This document shows, piece by piece, positions 6,987 to 15,817 of a stretch of 64,000 bases of DNA (positions are counted from its first letter, which is position 1; each line of letters starts with the position of its first letter). The stretch is from contig CALOBG010000031.1 of the NCBI GenBank assembly GCA_942490995.1, positions 1 through 64,000 of the forward strand, given 5' to 3'. Origin of the DNA: UBA981 sp942490995. Its GTDB lineage: Bacteria > Pseudomonadota > Gammaproteobacteria > Ga0077536. Made by a program: the position numbers and the translations under genes. The notes beneath the pieces are model-generated. The model had not been told where the DNA came from. It saw nothing but the letters and a program-made list of their open reading frames with translations, and did no database searches.

Positions 6987-7972
6987 ACTGGACTGGCAAG
7001 AAGGTGCTGGTAACGGGCGCTGCCGGCTTTATCGGCAGCCATCTGACCGAAGCCCTGGTCCGGGCTGGCGCCAGGGTGCGCGCGCTCGACCTTTACAACG
7101 CCGACAACGATTGGGGTAACCTGAATTTCCTGCCCGCCGACGTCCTCGATGCGGTCGAGGTCGTGTTGTCAGACGTCCGCGATCCGTACGCGGTGCGGTC
7201 TGCGGTCCAGGGCCGCGAAATCGTTTTTCATCTCGCCGCGCTGATCGGCATTCCTTACTCCTACGTCGCGCCGCAGTCCTATGTCGAGACCAATATCACC
7301 GGCACCCTGAACGTCCTTGAGGCGTGTCGCGCGGAAGGCATCGAACGCATGGTCCACACCTCGACCAGCGAAACTTACGGCACGGCGCGCTACACCCCGA
7401 TCGACGAAGCGCATCCGCTGCAGGGACAATCGCCCTACTCGGCATCGAAGATCGGCGCCGACAAACTCGCCGAAAGCTATTTTCTGAGTTTCGAACTGCC
7501 GGTTGCCACCATCCGTCCGTTCAATACCTACGGCCCGCGGCAATCGGCACGGGCGATCATTCCGACCGTGATCAGCCAGGGCCTGCGTGGCAATACGCTC
7601 ACGCTGGGCAACCTGTCGCCACGGCGTGATCTCAACTACGTCGCCGATACCGCGCGTGGATTCATGGCCGTTGCGGCGAGTGAATCCAGCCCCGGAGAAG
7701 TCATCAACATCGGTTACGGCGAGGATATCTCGATCGGCGATCTGGTGGTCATGATCGGCGAGATCATCGGTACCGAGTTCGAGATCAAATCTGATGAGCA
7801 ACGCGTCCGGCCCGACGCCAGCGAGGTCATGCAGCTAATGGCGGACAATACCCGCGCCCGCGAGCTGGTTGGCTGGGAGCCGCAGATCGGCCTGCGCGAG
7901 GGCCTGAGCCGAACCGTCGACTGGATCCGCGACAACCAGGATCGTTTTAAAACGCAGATCTACAATGTCTGA
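6983..7972 (+). CDS. NAD-dependent epimerase/dehydratase, LegB-like 4,6-dehydratase
   Basis: This 329-residue extended short-chain dehydrogenase has the Rossmann motif GAAGFIGSH near residue 11, the catalytic YSASK, and SETYGT supplying the Ser/Thr of the triad. The stretches WGNLNFLP, HLAALIGIPYSY, HPLQGQSPYSASKIGADKLA and RPFNTYGPRQSARAIIPT closely follow LegB, the sugar-nucleotide 4,6-dehydratase of legionaminic acid synthesis. The GTG start overlaps the preceding stop. With the upstream nucleotidyltransferase and downstream aminotransferase it forms a likely route to a 4-amino-4,6-dideoxy sugar nucleotide. No LegI-type synthase is present, so legionaminic acid itself is not indicated. Confidence 0.85.
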   Translation: MNWTGKKVLVTGAAGFIGSHLTEALVRAGARVRALDLYNADNDWGNLNFLPADVLDAVEVVLSDVRDPYAVRSAVQGREIVFHLAALIGIPYSYVAPQSYVETNITGTLNVLEACRAEGIERMVHTSTSETYGTARYTPIDEAHPLQGQSPYSASKIGADKLAESYFLSFELPVATIRPFNTYGPRQSARAIIPTVISQGLRGNTLTLGNLSPRRDLNYVADTARGFMAVAASESSPGEVINIGYGEDISIGDLVVMIGEIIGTEFEIKSDEQRVRPDASEVMQLMADNTRARELVGWEPQIGLREGLSRTVDWIRDNQDRFKTQIYNV

Positions 7973-9137
7973 ACCGAGCTCAAGTCCGTGGCGCTATATC
8001 CTCGCCGACACCACCATCGGCGAAGCCGAAGTCGCCCGTGTTACCGACGTATTGCGCAGCGGTTGGCTGACGCAGGGCCCGGTCTGTGAGGAGTTCGAAC
8101 GGCGTTTTGCCGATCTTATCGGCGCCCCCGCCGCGCAGGCCAAAATCCTGTCGTCGTGCACAGCGGCGCTGCATCTCGGCCTGATTGCGCTCGATATCGG
8201 GCCGGGCGACGAGGTTATCGTGCCGTCGCTGACTTTCGTCGCGACCGCCAATTGCGTCCGTTATGTCGGCGCGACGCCGGTGTTCGCCGATATCGTCGGC
8301 GCCGACGATCTGACCATCGACCCGGAGGACGTACGCCGGAAAATCACGCCGCGTACGCGCGCCGTGATCTGTGTGCACTATGCTGGGTACCCGGCCGCGC
8401 TCGAACAATTGGGCGCGATCTGCAGCGAACACGGCCTGCACCTGGTCGAGGACGTCGCTCACGCACCCGGCGCGACGCTGAAAGACCGTGGCCTCGGCAC
8501 CTGGGGCGACATCGGCTGCTTTTCGTTTTTCTCAAACAAGAACCTGGCCATGGGTGAAGGTGGGCTGCTGGTCGCACGCGACGAGCAGGTTGCGGACCGG
8601 GTTTCGCGCCTGCGCTCGCACGGTATGACTTCGGTGACCCTGGATCGCCACAAGGGACATGCTTTCAGCTATGACGTGGTGGACGCCGGATACAATTTCC
8701 GCAGTAACGAAGTCGCCGCTGCGATCGGGCTCGCGCAACTGGAACGCCTGCCGGCTGCGAATGAACAACGTCGCATGCTGACCGCGCGCTACCGCGCACG
8801 ACTCGACGCCACCGACGGCCTGCATTTGCCGTTCATCGGGCATCAGGGCGCGCCGGTGCACCATATTTTCCCTGTCGTTCTGGCTGCCGACATCAACCGC
8901 GAGGCCGTGATGCAAAGGCTCAAAGAGCGCGGCATCCAGACCAGCGTTCATTATCCACCCATACACCTGTTTACGGATTTCCGCCGGCAGTACGGTTGCG
9001 GCGAAGGGCAGTTACCGGTCACCGAAAACATCGCCATGCGGGAAGTCACCCTGCCGTTGCACCCGAAGCTGGAAATAGCGGATGTCGATATCATTGCGGC
9101 GGAAGTGACAGCGGTGCTGGCGGAGCTTCGAAGCTAG
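7965..9137 (+). CDS. DegT/DnrJ/EryC1/StrS sugar aminotransferase
   Basis: This 390-residue PLP enzyme starts at an ATG overlapping the dehydratase by 8 bases. Visible landmarks are GWLTQGPVCEEFER near the start, SCTAALHLGL, VEDVAHAPGA holding the PLP-nitrogen Asp, and CFSFFSNKNLAMGEGG, whose Lys forms the internal aldimine. The C-terminal HHIFPV and SVHYPPIHLF segments also fit ArnB/PseC-like sugar aminotransferases. It would transaminate the 4-keto sugar made by the LegB-like enzyme, using glutamate. Length and motif set are complete. The exact product, and which carbon is aminated, is inference from neighbours. Confidence 0.92.
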   Translation: MSEPSSSPWRYILADTTIGEAEVARVTDVLRSGWLTQGPVCEEFERRFADLIGAPAAQAKILSSCTAALHLGLIALDIGPGDEVIVPSLTFVATANCVRYVGATPVFADIVGADDLTIDPEDVRRKITPRTRAVICVHYAGYPAALEQLGAICSEHGLHLVEDVAHAPGATLKDRGLGTWGDIGCFSFFSNKNLAMGEGGLLVARDEQVADRVSRLRSHGMTSVTLDRHKGHAFSYDVVDAGYNFRSNEVAAAIGLAQLERLPAANEQRRMLTARYRARLDATDGLHLPFIGHQGAPVHHIFPVVLAADINREAVMQRLKERGIQTSVHYPPIHLFTDFRRQYGCGEGQLPVTENIAMREVTLPLHPKLEIADVDIIAAEVTAVLAELRS

Positions 9138-9186
9138 CGTTTGCGCGCCTTCCGGTGCGGCCGGAGAACTGCGGAATGCCAGGGCA

Positions 9187-10056
9187 GTGAAACCCAACTT
9201 TCTTGTCATCGGCGCCGCCAAGGCGGCGACATCAAGCTTATGCGAGGCACTCGGCCACCACCCCGACGTCTTCATGTCGGTGCCCAAGGAACCGAATTTT
9301 TTTTCTTTCGACGCCGTTTATGCGCGCGGAATGTCCTGGTACGAACACCTGTTCGAACACGCTTACCCCTGTAGCGCGATCGGCGAAGGCAGTACCAGCT
9401 ACTCGCTGTGCGGCATTTTCCCACACACAGTGGCGCGGATCTGCGACATCCTCGGCACGCCGAAGATCATCTATTGCGTGCGTGAACCGTATGCGCGGGT
9501 CGAATCCGGCTGGAAACAGGCACGCCAGTCGGCCCATCCATCGGCGCTGGCCTCGTTCAACCGGTCAATTCGGGAAAGCCCGAATTTCCTCGACGAAAGC
9601 CTGTACTGGAAACAGATCAACGCCTACCGCGCGCACATACCCGACGCACGCATCCTGGTCATATTTTTCGAAGCGTTTACGACCGATACGCAGGCCACGC
9701 TGCGGCGCTGCTTTGAATTTCTGGAAGTCGACCCGGACGTCACCATCGCGAATGCGGACCGGCCACTCGCCGCCAGTGCCGACTATCGCCAGGATGGCGT
9801 CCTGGCCGCGGCGCTGCGCCGGTTGCCGCATGTCGACAGGCTCGCGGCGGCAATACCACAGCACTTGCGGCGCGCGGTGCTGCGCATGCTGCGCGCCCCG
9901 CTCGACCCACGACCGCAATGGGACGCCGCCACCCGCGCCTGGTATTCGGACCAGGTCCGTGACGATCTGCGCACCTTCCTGTCGTTTTACGGCAAACCCC
10001 CGCACTACTGGCCGCTCGACGGCGACAGCAACGCCATCAACACCGGCGAGCGTTGA
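9187..10056 (+). CDS. PAPS-dependent carbohydrate sulfotransferase
   Basis: This 289-residue protein starts at a GTG 49 bases after the aminotransferase. FLVIGAAKAATSSLCEAL at the N-terminus is the 5'-phosphosulfate loop, and KIIYCVREPYARVESGWK contains the 3'-phosphate-binding Arg and Ser. Together these identify the sulfotransferase superfamily, close to the heparan-sulfate N-deacetylase/sulfotransferase and O-sulfotransferase types. The motif NFFSFDAVYARGMSWYEHLF is also typical. It would transfer sulfate from PAPS to a sugar hydroxyl or amine. As last gene of the plus-strand operon it suggests that the exopolysaccharide is sulfated. No signal peptide is seen, so action is probably cytoplasmic on lipid-linked units. 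Confidence 0.88.
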   Translation: MKPNFLVIGAAKAATSSLCEALGHHPDVFMSVPKEPNFFSFDAVYARGMSWYEHLFEHAYPCSAIGEGSTSYSLCGIFPHTVARICDILGTPKIIYCVREPYARVESGWKQARQSAHPSALASFNRSIRESPNFLDESLYWKQINAYRAHIPDARILVIFFEAFTTDTQATLRRCFEFLEVDPDVTIANADRPLAASADYRQDGVLAAALRRLPHVDRLAAAIPQHLRRAVLRMLRAPLDPRPQWDAATRAWYSDQVRDDLRTFLSFYGKPPHYWPLDGDSNAINTGER

Positions 10057-10074
10057 GGATCGCGGCAGCACTGC

Positions 10075-11082
10075 TCAGGCGGCTTGCAGCAGGTTGAGCA
10101 ACACGGTTTCGAGGTCCGTTATCCAGCGCTCGGCGGAGTAGAAGGTCTCGACCCGCGCGCGCGCCTGCCGCGCATAGCGCGCGCGCAGCTCGGGTTTCGC
10201 CGCCATGGTAGTGAGCGCGGCCACGAACGCCTCGATATCGTCGGTCGGGCACAGCACGCCGGTTTCATGATCGACAACGATCTCGGCCAGCGACGAATTA
10301 TTGCTGCACACCACCGGCACACCACAGGCCATGGCTTCGACCAGCGGGTATCCGAAGCCTTCGAAACGCGACGGAAACAGCAGCAGATCCGCGTCGCGGT
10401 AGGCGCTGCGCAGCTCGGCATCACTCAGCCGGCCCAGAAACTCGGTGCGCGGCCAGGTGACCGCTGCTTCAGCACGCAACCCGCCGGTACAGCGCAGCCG
10501 GAATTGCGGCCCCAGGCGCGCCATGATCGCGGGCAGCAACTCGGTGCCCTTGCGCCGGCTGTGGTTACCGACATAAAGCAGATTGACCCATCCGTCGCTG
10601 CGACTTGGAGGCGCGCTCGGCGGGCTGAAGAATTCGGTATCCACGCCGCTCGGGATGGCGCGCACCTTGTCGGTGGCAAAAATCTTCCTCAGCGCAGCGG
10701 CACTGTAGTCACTGACGGTCAGGACCAGATCCGCGGCGCGGACGCTGCGCGCGGCATACAGGCGCGCCAGCGACTCGTGATAAAGGGCCTGCGGCCACGA
10801 ACGATAGGGGCGATAAGCCGGATCGAGTACGGAGTGGTGTTCGAGGACCACCAGCGGCTTGCCGACATCGGCAAACGTATGCGCGCGGTTGGAGTCGGCG
10901 AGAATGATATCCGCGCCAGCCGGTACCGCCGTGGCCGGAAACGTCCACGGGAAATACTGTGACCAGGCTGGGCGGTAGGCGATATCCACCCGATGTCCGC
11001 GTTGTTCAAGTCCGCTTTTGAGTGCGCGCAGATAAACGTCCGCGCCACCATGGGTTTTTCGGGCCGGGATCCAGATGTGCAT
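10075..11082 (-). CDS. Glycosyltransferase family 4
   Basis: This 335-residue GT4 starts MHIWIPARKTHGGADVYLRAL, with the acceptor-side glycine motif GGAD. The second half has NLLYVGNHSRRKGTELLPAIM and the E-x7-E motif in FEGFGYPLVEAMACGVPVVC. It is downstream of, and 12 bases from, the Wzx gene, with which it forms a two-gene minus-strand unit. It converges with the sulfotransferase gene, whose stop lies 18 bases away. The role is addition of one sugar during repeat-unit assembly; sugar and linkage are not predictable. Confidence 0.9.
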   Translation of the reverse strand: MHIWIPARKTHGGADVYLRALKSGLEQRGHRVDIAYRPAWSQYFPWTFPATAVPAGADIILADSNRAHTFADVGKPLVVLEHHSVLDPAYRPYRSWPQALYHESLARLYAARSVRAADLVLTVSDYSAAALRKIFATDKVRAIPSGVDTEFFSPPSAPPSRSDGWVNLLYVGNHSRRKGTELLPAIMARLGPQFRLRCTGGLRAEAAVTWPRTEFLGRLSDAELRSAYRDADLLLFPSRFEGFGYPLVEAMACGVPVVCSNNSSLAEIVVDHETGVLCPTDDIEAFVAALTTMAAKPELRARYARQARARVETFYSAERWITDLETVLLNLLQAA

Positions 11083-11094
11083 GGTGCAGGGTAC

Positions 11095-12423
11095 CTAGCC
11101 GCGACCTGCCGGCTGCGCAGCCGGGCGTCGCGCAAAGATGTCGCAGCGCAGGCCAAGGAGCCGGAACGCCACGACGGCAAGAATGGCGCTCTGCACCGGG
11201 ATCGCCACGGCGGTCGCCAGCGCTGCACCCATCGCACCGTAGGACGGGATCAGCAGCACGTCCGCGGCACCGTTCACCACCACGCCGCCAACCGACACCA
11301 GCACCGCGATGCGGGTACGGCCGGCCATGAGCAGGACTTCGTAGGGGTGGCCGAACACGAAAGACAGGCACAGACCACCGCCCAGGGCGATAAATACCAG
11401 GTAAGCGTCGCCGAAATCCCGCCCCAGGAATGCAAACAGGGCCGGCCCGGCCACGGCCAGCGCGGCGGCCATCAGCACGGCGGCGACGAATATGGTTCGC
11501 GCGCCGCCGCTAACACGCTGTTGGATACGCGCTTGTTCGTGTCTGGCGAACAAGCCGGCGAGCAAGGGACTCAGGCCCGCATTGACCGACAGCACCGGGA
11601 TCGAAAGCAGGGTCGCAATGCGCAGGCCGGCCGCATACCGTCCCGCTTCGCTCGGCTCGGACAGCAGCCCGACCAGAACGATGTCGGCCTGGCCAATCAA
11701 CAGCACGTTGATCGATCCCAGCATCATCGATGCCGATCCGCGCAGCCACGGCCGCGGTTGATAAGCCGCGCTCGCGCCTTTGATCGCCGACGGCAGCGCC
11801 AGCCACAAGGAAACCAGGCCGAACAATGCGGCGCAGTAGAATGCCGCCGCGGCTGCCCACAGCGCCGTAAGCGGGCTGAGTTTGTTGACCGCCAGCAACA
11901 GCACGACCAGCCCCAGGGTTACGGCGTGCGCGATAATGAAGCGCGGTACCAGCGCAATGACAAAGCGCATCAGGCCGCGCAACGCGCTCTGCGTGATGGC
12001 AATGATGGACAGCGCCGGGATCGCCAGTGCGGCAATGGTCAGCGTATCGGCGTACGGCCCGAGGATCCGCGGCGTATACACTGCCAACGCCATGAGAACG
12101 GCGATAACCATGACGCACAGCAGTGCGCTGCTCAGTGCGCAGAACAGCACGATGCCGCGCGCGTGGCGGTGGTCCGCGCGCGCGCTGTAGGCCGCAACGT
12201 CGCGTACCAGCTGCGGTTCGGCGCCCAGTTTTGTGAAGTAGGTTGCCAGCACGGCGATGCTGAGGGTACCGGCATAGAGGCCATAGCCGGCGCTGCCGAG
12301 CGCGCGCGCGATGAGGACCATGCTGACAAAGGCCAGCAGGACGCTGGTCAGACGGATCAGCGACGCCCACAACGCGCCTCGGGATTGCGCGCGAAATCTG
12401 TTCTGCAAATAGGTTTTGAACAT
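11095..12423 (-). CDS. Wzx-type oligosaccharide flippase
   Basis: This 442-residue membrane protein has about twelve hydrophobic helices spread through its length. It opens with RGALWASLIRLTSVLLAFVS and IARALGSAGYGLYAGTLSIA, the usual N-terminus of the polysaccharide transport (PST/MOP) family. It would flip undecaprenyl-linked repeat units across the inner membrane, which makes this a Wzx-dependent pathway. A matching Wzy polymerase is not found in the window. It heads a minus-strand pair with a GT4 gene. The start ATG at 12,423 gives a normal family length. Confidence 0.9.
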   Translation of the reverse strand: MFKTYLQNRFRAQSRGALWASLIRLTSVLLAFVSMVLIARALGSAGYGLYAGTLSIAVLATYFTKLGAEPQLVRDVAAYSARADHRHARGIVLFCALSSALLCVMVIAVLMALAVYTPRILGPYADTLTIAALAIPALSIIAITQSALRGLMRFVIALVPRFIIAHAVTLGLVVLLLAVNKLSPLTALWAAAAAFYCAALFGLVSLWLALPSAIKGASAAYQPRPWLRGSASMMLGSINVLLIGQADIVLVGLLSEPSEAGRYAAGLRIATLLSIPVLSVNAGLSPLLAGLFARHEQARIQQRVSGGARTIFVAAVLMAAALAVAGPALFAFLGRDFGDAYLVFIALGGGLCLSFVFGHPYEVLLMAGRTRIAVLVSVGGVVVNGAADVLLIPSYGAMGAALATAVAIPVQSAILAVVAFRLLGLRCDIFARRPAAQPAGRG

Positions 12424-12659
12424 GAGATCCCGAGCGTTGCGGCCGACGTTCCGTGGAGCAGGACGAGGCCCCGATCATGACACGTCAGCGCACCACCGGT
12501 CTCACGGCGACCGGATGGCAAACCTGCTCAGCCCGAAGGACCGCCCGGCGCTCGGTGAACCGCGCGTGTAGGCACCCTGCCGGACTTGCTGTTACCCTCG
12601 CAGCGTTCACGACCGCCCACACCGCCGCAGTCCGTCCAGCAGACCCTGTAAACACCGCT

Positions 12660-13838
12660 ATGACCAGCCCCGGCGCCGACCCGCACAATACTCCGACCGC
12701 CGGGAGGCCCGGCGCGATCGTGCTCACCCCGAGCGAGATCGCGACCACCGGCCACGGCGGTTCGATCTACAGTCGCGGGGTGCTGCGCCTGCTCACCGCC
12801 AGTGGCCTGCTGTCCGATATCGACGTGATCAACCTGCGCGGTCACGGCGGCGGCCATGCCCGCCGCGCGGAGCGCCTGCTTAATCTGCTCAGATCATTCG
12901 TCTCGAACGTGCCCGAGCGCGTGTTGTCGTCGGTGACGGCGGCCGGCCGCCGCGCTGCTGAACGCGCCGCCAGCGACCACCATCGCGTGGCAATTTTCGA
13001 CCACCTCGGCAGCCTCTGCCTGCGCGACGTATTCAATCATTGCCGAGCTCGTGCCTTCGTCTGCCACGCGCTCGAACACAATATGCTTATCGAACGCATC
13101 GCCCACGACCCGGTGCTGCCTGCCGCGGTCAAACCGCTGCTTCGGCACGATGCCGCGCGACTCGAGACCTACCAGCGCGCGGCCGGCGCCGAACTTGACG
13201 CGATCTGGTGTATTTCGAGCGCCGAAGCCGAGTGGTGGCGCGAAGTTGCGCCCGAGGCCGCGATCGTCGCCGTGCCGCCAACCTTCGCCGGCGACCTCGA
13301 CCAGACCGCACGCGCCGCCCTCGCGCCTCGGCAACCGTTGCGCCTCGGCTTTCTCGGTTCGCTGTCGTGGTGGCCCAATGCCGAGGCGGTGGACTGGTTG
13401 ATCGCACAGGTGTTGCCGGCGCTCGAGGGGCGCGCCGAGCTGCACCTGTTCGGCGGTGACGCGCGCGGACGCGATCGCGACCCCGGGCTGGTCAAGGCGC
13501 ACGGTTTTGTGCCCGACATCGAAGACGTGTGGCGCGGCATGGACATTGCCGTGTGTCCGATCCACGCCGGCGGCGGCAGCAACGTGAAATTCGCCGAAGC
13601 CGTGTTTCGCGGTGTACCGATCCTCGCCACCAGCTACGCGGGCCGCGGACTGCCGCTAATCGCCGACGACGCCGTGCGCTATCTCGACAGTGCGCGTGAA
13701 TGGGTCGAGTTTCTACGGTCCGACGCGGCCGAAAAGCTGGCCGCCAGTCGCCCACGCGACGCGACGCGAATGACGTTTGCCGATGCTACTTACAAGCCGG
13801 CGGTGGCCGCCTTTCTCCAGGCGCTGCTGTCAGGCTGA
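12660..13838 (+). CDS. Glycosyltransferase (GT-B fold, family 4-like)
   Basis: This 392-residue protein starts at the ATG at 12,660. An upstream in-frame ATG at 12,453 would add 69 residues of basic, low-quality sequence that overlaps the promoter region of the divergent wzx gene, so I reject it. Motifs are HGGSIYSRGVLRLL near the N-terminus, RLGFLGSLSWWPNAEAVDWL in the donor-binding half, and ICxxHAGGGSNVKFAEAV-like sequence (CPIHAGGGSNVKFAEA), the GGG/K type seen in GT4 relatives that lack the first Glu of E-x7-E. It is a single-gene unit whose end overlaps the convergent methyltransferase gene by 9 bases. Confidence 0.85.
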   Translation: MTSPGADPHNTPTAGRPGAIVLTPSEIATTGHGGSIYSRGVLRLLTASGLLSDIDVINLRGHGGGHARRAERLLNLLRSFVSNVPERVLSSVTAAGRRAAERAASDHHRVAIFDHLGSLCLRDVFNHCRARAFVCHALEHNMLIERIAHDPVLPAAVKPLLRHDAARLETYQRAAGAELDAIWCISSAEAEWWREVAPEAAIVAVPPTFAGDLDQTARAALAPRQPLRLGFLGSLSWWPNAEAVDWLIAQVLPALEGRAELHLFGGDARGRDRDPGLVKAHGFVPDIEDVWRGMDIAVCPIHAGGGSNVKFAEAVFRGVPILATSYAGRGLPLIADDAVRYLDSAREWVEFLRSDAAEKLAASRPRDATRMTFADATYKPAVAAFLQALLSG

Positions 13839-14804
13839 TCCGCCCGCGCGCTGCACGCGCAGCCACAGGCTCGAATGGCCCGGCGTGTGGGGCTGACTCG
13901 GTGCGGTCATGGCCTGCGGCAGGGCTGCCGCCACGGCCGCGGCATGGTGCTGGGCGAGGTAGGCATTAAACAGCAGTACTTCGTATTCACGGTTGTTGTG
14001 CAGGAACGCGCGCAGCATGTAGGCCTCGTTCCAGGCCCGCCCTTTGCTGAGCCAGTTTTCGGGATACTCGAACGGCCACAGGATATCGTGGAAGTGCACG
14101 ATGACGCCGTCCGCCAGACGCGGCAGCACGTCGAACAGCAGGTAATGCACATCACTGCCGATCTTGACCACGTGACTGGAATCGATAAACAGCATGTCGT
14201 CCTTACCCAAAGCCTCGAACAGCGTTGGTGACACGTCCTGCACCGGTCGCTGCTCAATGCGCACCCGCGCACGGTCAGCGGCGCTCAGCAGCTTGTGCAA
14301 GCGCTGCGGGAAAGGTTCGATGAAATCGAACTTGGCGGCGCCGCCAAGGAACAGCTCGTTGGTGTCGAGCATCACTGCCGAGGAAAACCCCGAGCCGACC
14401 TCCACCACGCGGCGCGGTCGAAAGTGGCGCAGCATCGCGTACAGAAACAGGCCGTCGCCATAGCTGAAAAAACCGTTGTCGAGGTAATAGCGGCGGCCGC
14501 TGCCGGGTTCAGGCGTGAACGGCATGTCGGCGCTGTAGGCGGCGAATTCCGCCAGCAGCGCGAGCTGATTAGCGACATTGAGATCAATCCCGGTAATCGC
14601 GGTGGCGCTGCGGTCGAACAGGGCTTTACTGCGCTTTTCGATGTCCCGCGCATCCGGCAGCGGCGAATAGAAATGGCCCGGTGGCGCAAAACGCAGGAAA
14701 CGCAGGTTACGCGGATGCAGGATCGTGGCCAGCGTGCGCAGCAGCGAGCCGAAGGTGTTGAACATGCCTGGCGGGCGCCCGGACCGGTCAGCTTTCGCCG
14801 TCAA
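13830..14804 (-). CDS. Class I SAM-dependent methyltransferase
   Basis: This protein has up to 324 residues; an alternative ATG at 14,765 gives 311. The glycine-rich SAM motif I is VVEVGSGFSSAVMLDTN, and an acidic DMLFIDSSHVVKIGSDVHYL segment forms the post-I region seen in Methyltransf_24-type enzymes. The later GVIVHFHDILWPFEYPENWL holds a conserved His-Asp pair. It may O-methylate a sugar of the repeat unit. The start overlaps the GT2 gene by 17 bases. It is the last gene of the minus-strand operon that begins with the acyl carrier protein. Confidence 0.8.
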   Translation of the reverse strand: MTAKADRSGRPPGMFNTFGSLLRTLATILHPRNLRFLRFAPPGHFYSPLPDARDIEKRSKALFDRSATAITGIDLNVANQLALLAEFAAYSADMPFTPEPGSGRRYYLDNGFFSYGDGLFLYAMLRHFRPRRVVEVGSGFSSAVMLDTNELFLGGAAKFDFIEPFPQRLHKLLSAADRARVRIEQRPVQDVSPTLFEALGKDDMLFIDSSHVVKIGSDVHYLLFDVLPRLADGVIVHFHDILWPFEYPENWLSKGRAWNEAYMLRAFLHNNREYEVLLFNAYLAQHHAAAVAAALPQAMTAPSQPHTPGHSSLWLRVQRAGGSA

Positions 14805-15750
14805 CCTCGTGCTGGCGCAATTCGTTCGCGCGCACTTTCTCCAGCACCATCTCCAGCAACTGGCGATTGAACGAGATCAGATCGGCGACCATGCCGGCCA
14901 GGAAACTCATGAAACCCATCATCAGCATGACGCCGCCGAGGATCAACGACTGGATATGGCCGCCGCCGTCACCGATGAGGTAAAAAAACAGGAAACGCGC
15001 GATCGGGATCAGCCCGATCACACACAACACCAGGCCGATCAGGACAAACACCCGCAGCGGCTGGTACATCGCGTACATACGAAAGATGGTCGATAACTGC
15101 CGCTCGATAAATTTCGGAATACTTTTGAACAACCGCGATTCGCGCGTTTTGGAGTTGGTTCTGACCGGTACCGACAGCACCGCCATGTCCTTTTTGCCGG
15201 CCTGGATCACGGTTTCGATGGTGTAGCTGAAAGACGAAACGATATTAAGGCGCAACGCAGCGTCGCGGGAAAAGGCGCGAAAGCCGCTCACGGCGTCCGG
15301 CACCCACACCCCGGCGAGCTTGCGTACCACCCCGCTGCCAAGCCACTGCAGGAGTTTTTTGAACGGCGAGAAATGTTCGATCTTGGCGGTCTGGCGGTCG
15401 CCGATCACGAGATCCGCGCGCCCCGCAACTACCGGTTCGACGAGCAGCGCGATGTCGGCGCCGCAATACTGATTGTCGCCGTCGGTATTGACGATGATGT
15501 CGGCGCCGGCCTTGAGCCCGGCTTCGATGCCGCGGCGAAAGCTGCGCGCCAGGCCCATGTTGATTTTATTGATTACGATGTGGTGAACACCGAGTTCACG
15601 CGCCACCTCGATCGTACGGTCGGTACTGCCGTCATCGATGATCAGCAGTTCGATGACGTCGATGCCCGGGATCTCGCGCGGAATATCGGCGATCGTCTGC
15701 GGCAGGGTTTGTTCCTCGTTGAGGCACGGTATCTGGACGATCAGCTTCAT
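14788..15750 (-). CDS. Glycosyltransferase family 2 with two C-terminal membrane helices
   Basis: This 320-residue enzyme opens with LIVQIPCLNEEQTLPQTIAD, then LLIIDDGSTDRTIEVARELG and the DxD-like NTDGDNQY, the GT-A signature of family 2. Two hydrophobic segments near residues 235-290 anchor it in the membrane, as in dolichol-phosphate-mannose synthase and ArnC-like enzymes. It may therefore transfer a sugar to undecaprenyl phosphate, supplying a polyprenyl-phosphate donor for periplasmic decoration. It lies in the operon with the hydrolase pair and acyl carrier protein, 67 bases after the beta-helix gene. Confidence 0.88.
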   Translation of the reverse strand: MKLIVQIPCLNEEQTLPQTIADIPREIPGIDVIELLIIDDGSTDRTIEVARELGVHHIVINKINMGLARSFRRGIEAGLKAGADIIVNTDGDNQYCGADIALLVEPVVAGRADLVIGDRQTAKIEHFSPFKKLLQWLGSGVVRKLAGVWVPDAVSGFRAFSRDAALRLNIVSSFSYTIETVIQAGKKDMAVLSVPVRTNSKTRESRLFKSIPKFIERQLSTIFRMYAMYQPLRVFVLIGLVLCVIGLIPIARFLFFYLIGDGGGHIQSLILGGVMLMMGFMSFLAGMVADLISFNRQLLEMVLEKVRANELRQHEVDGES

Positions 15751-15817
15751 ATTGGTTCCCGGCGGTCGATTGTCATTCGATTGGCGATAGGTTCAGCACT
15801 GCCCGTCAGTGGCAGCG

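Noticed and set aside
10993..12480. 495-codon plus-strand frame opposite the flippase and GT4 genes
   Set aside because: The product is Arg/Gln/His-rich, typical of a shadow frame, and the opposite strand encodes two well-supported proteins.
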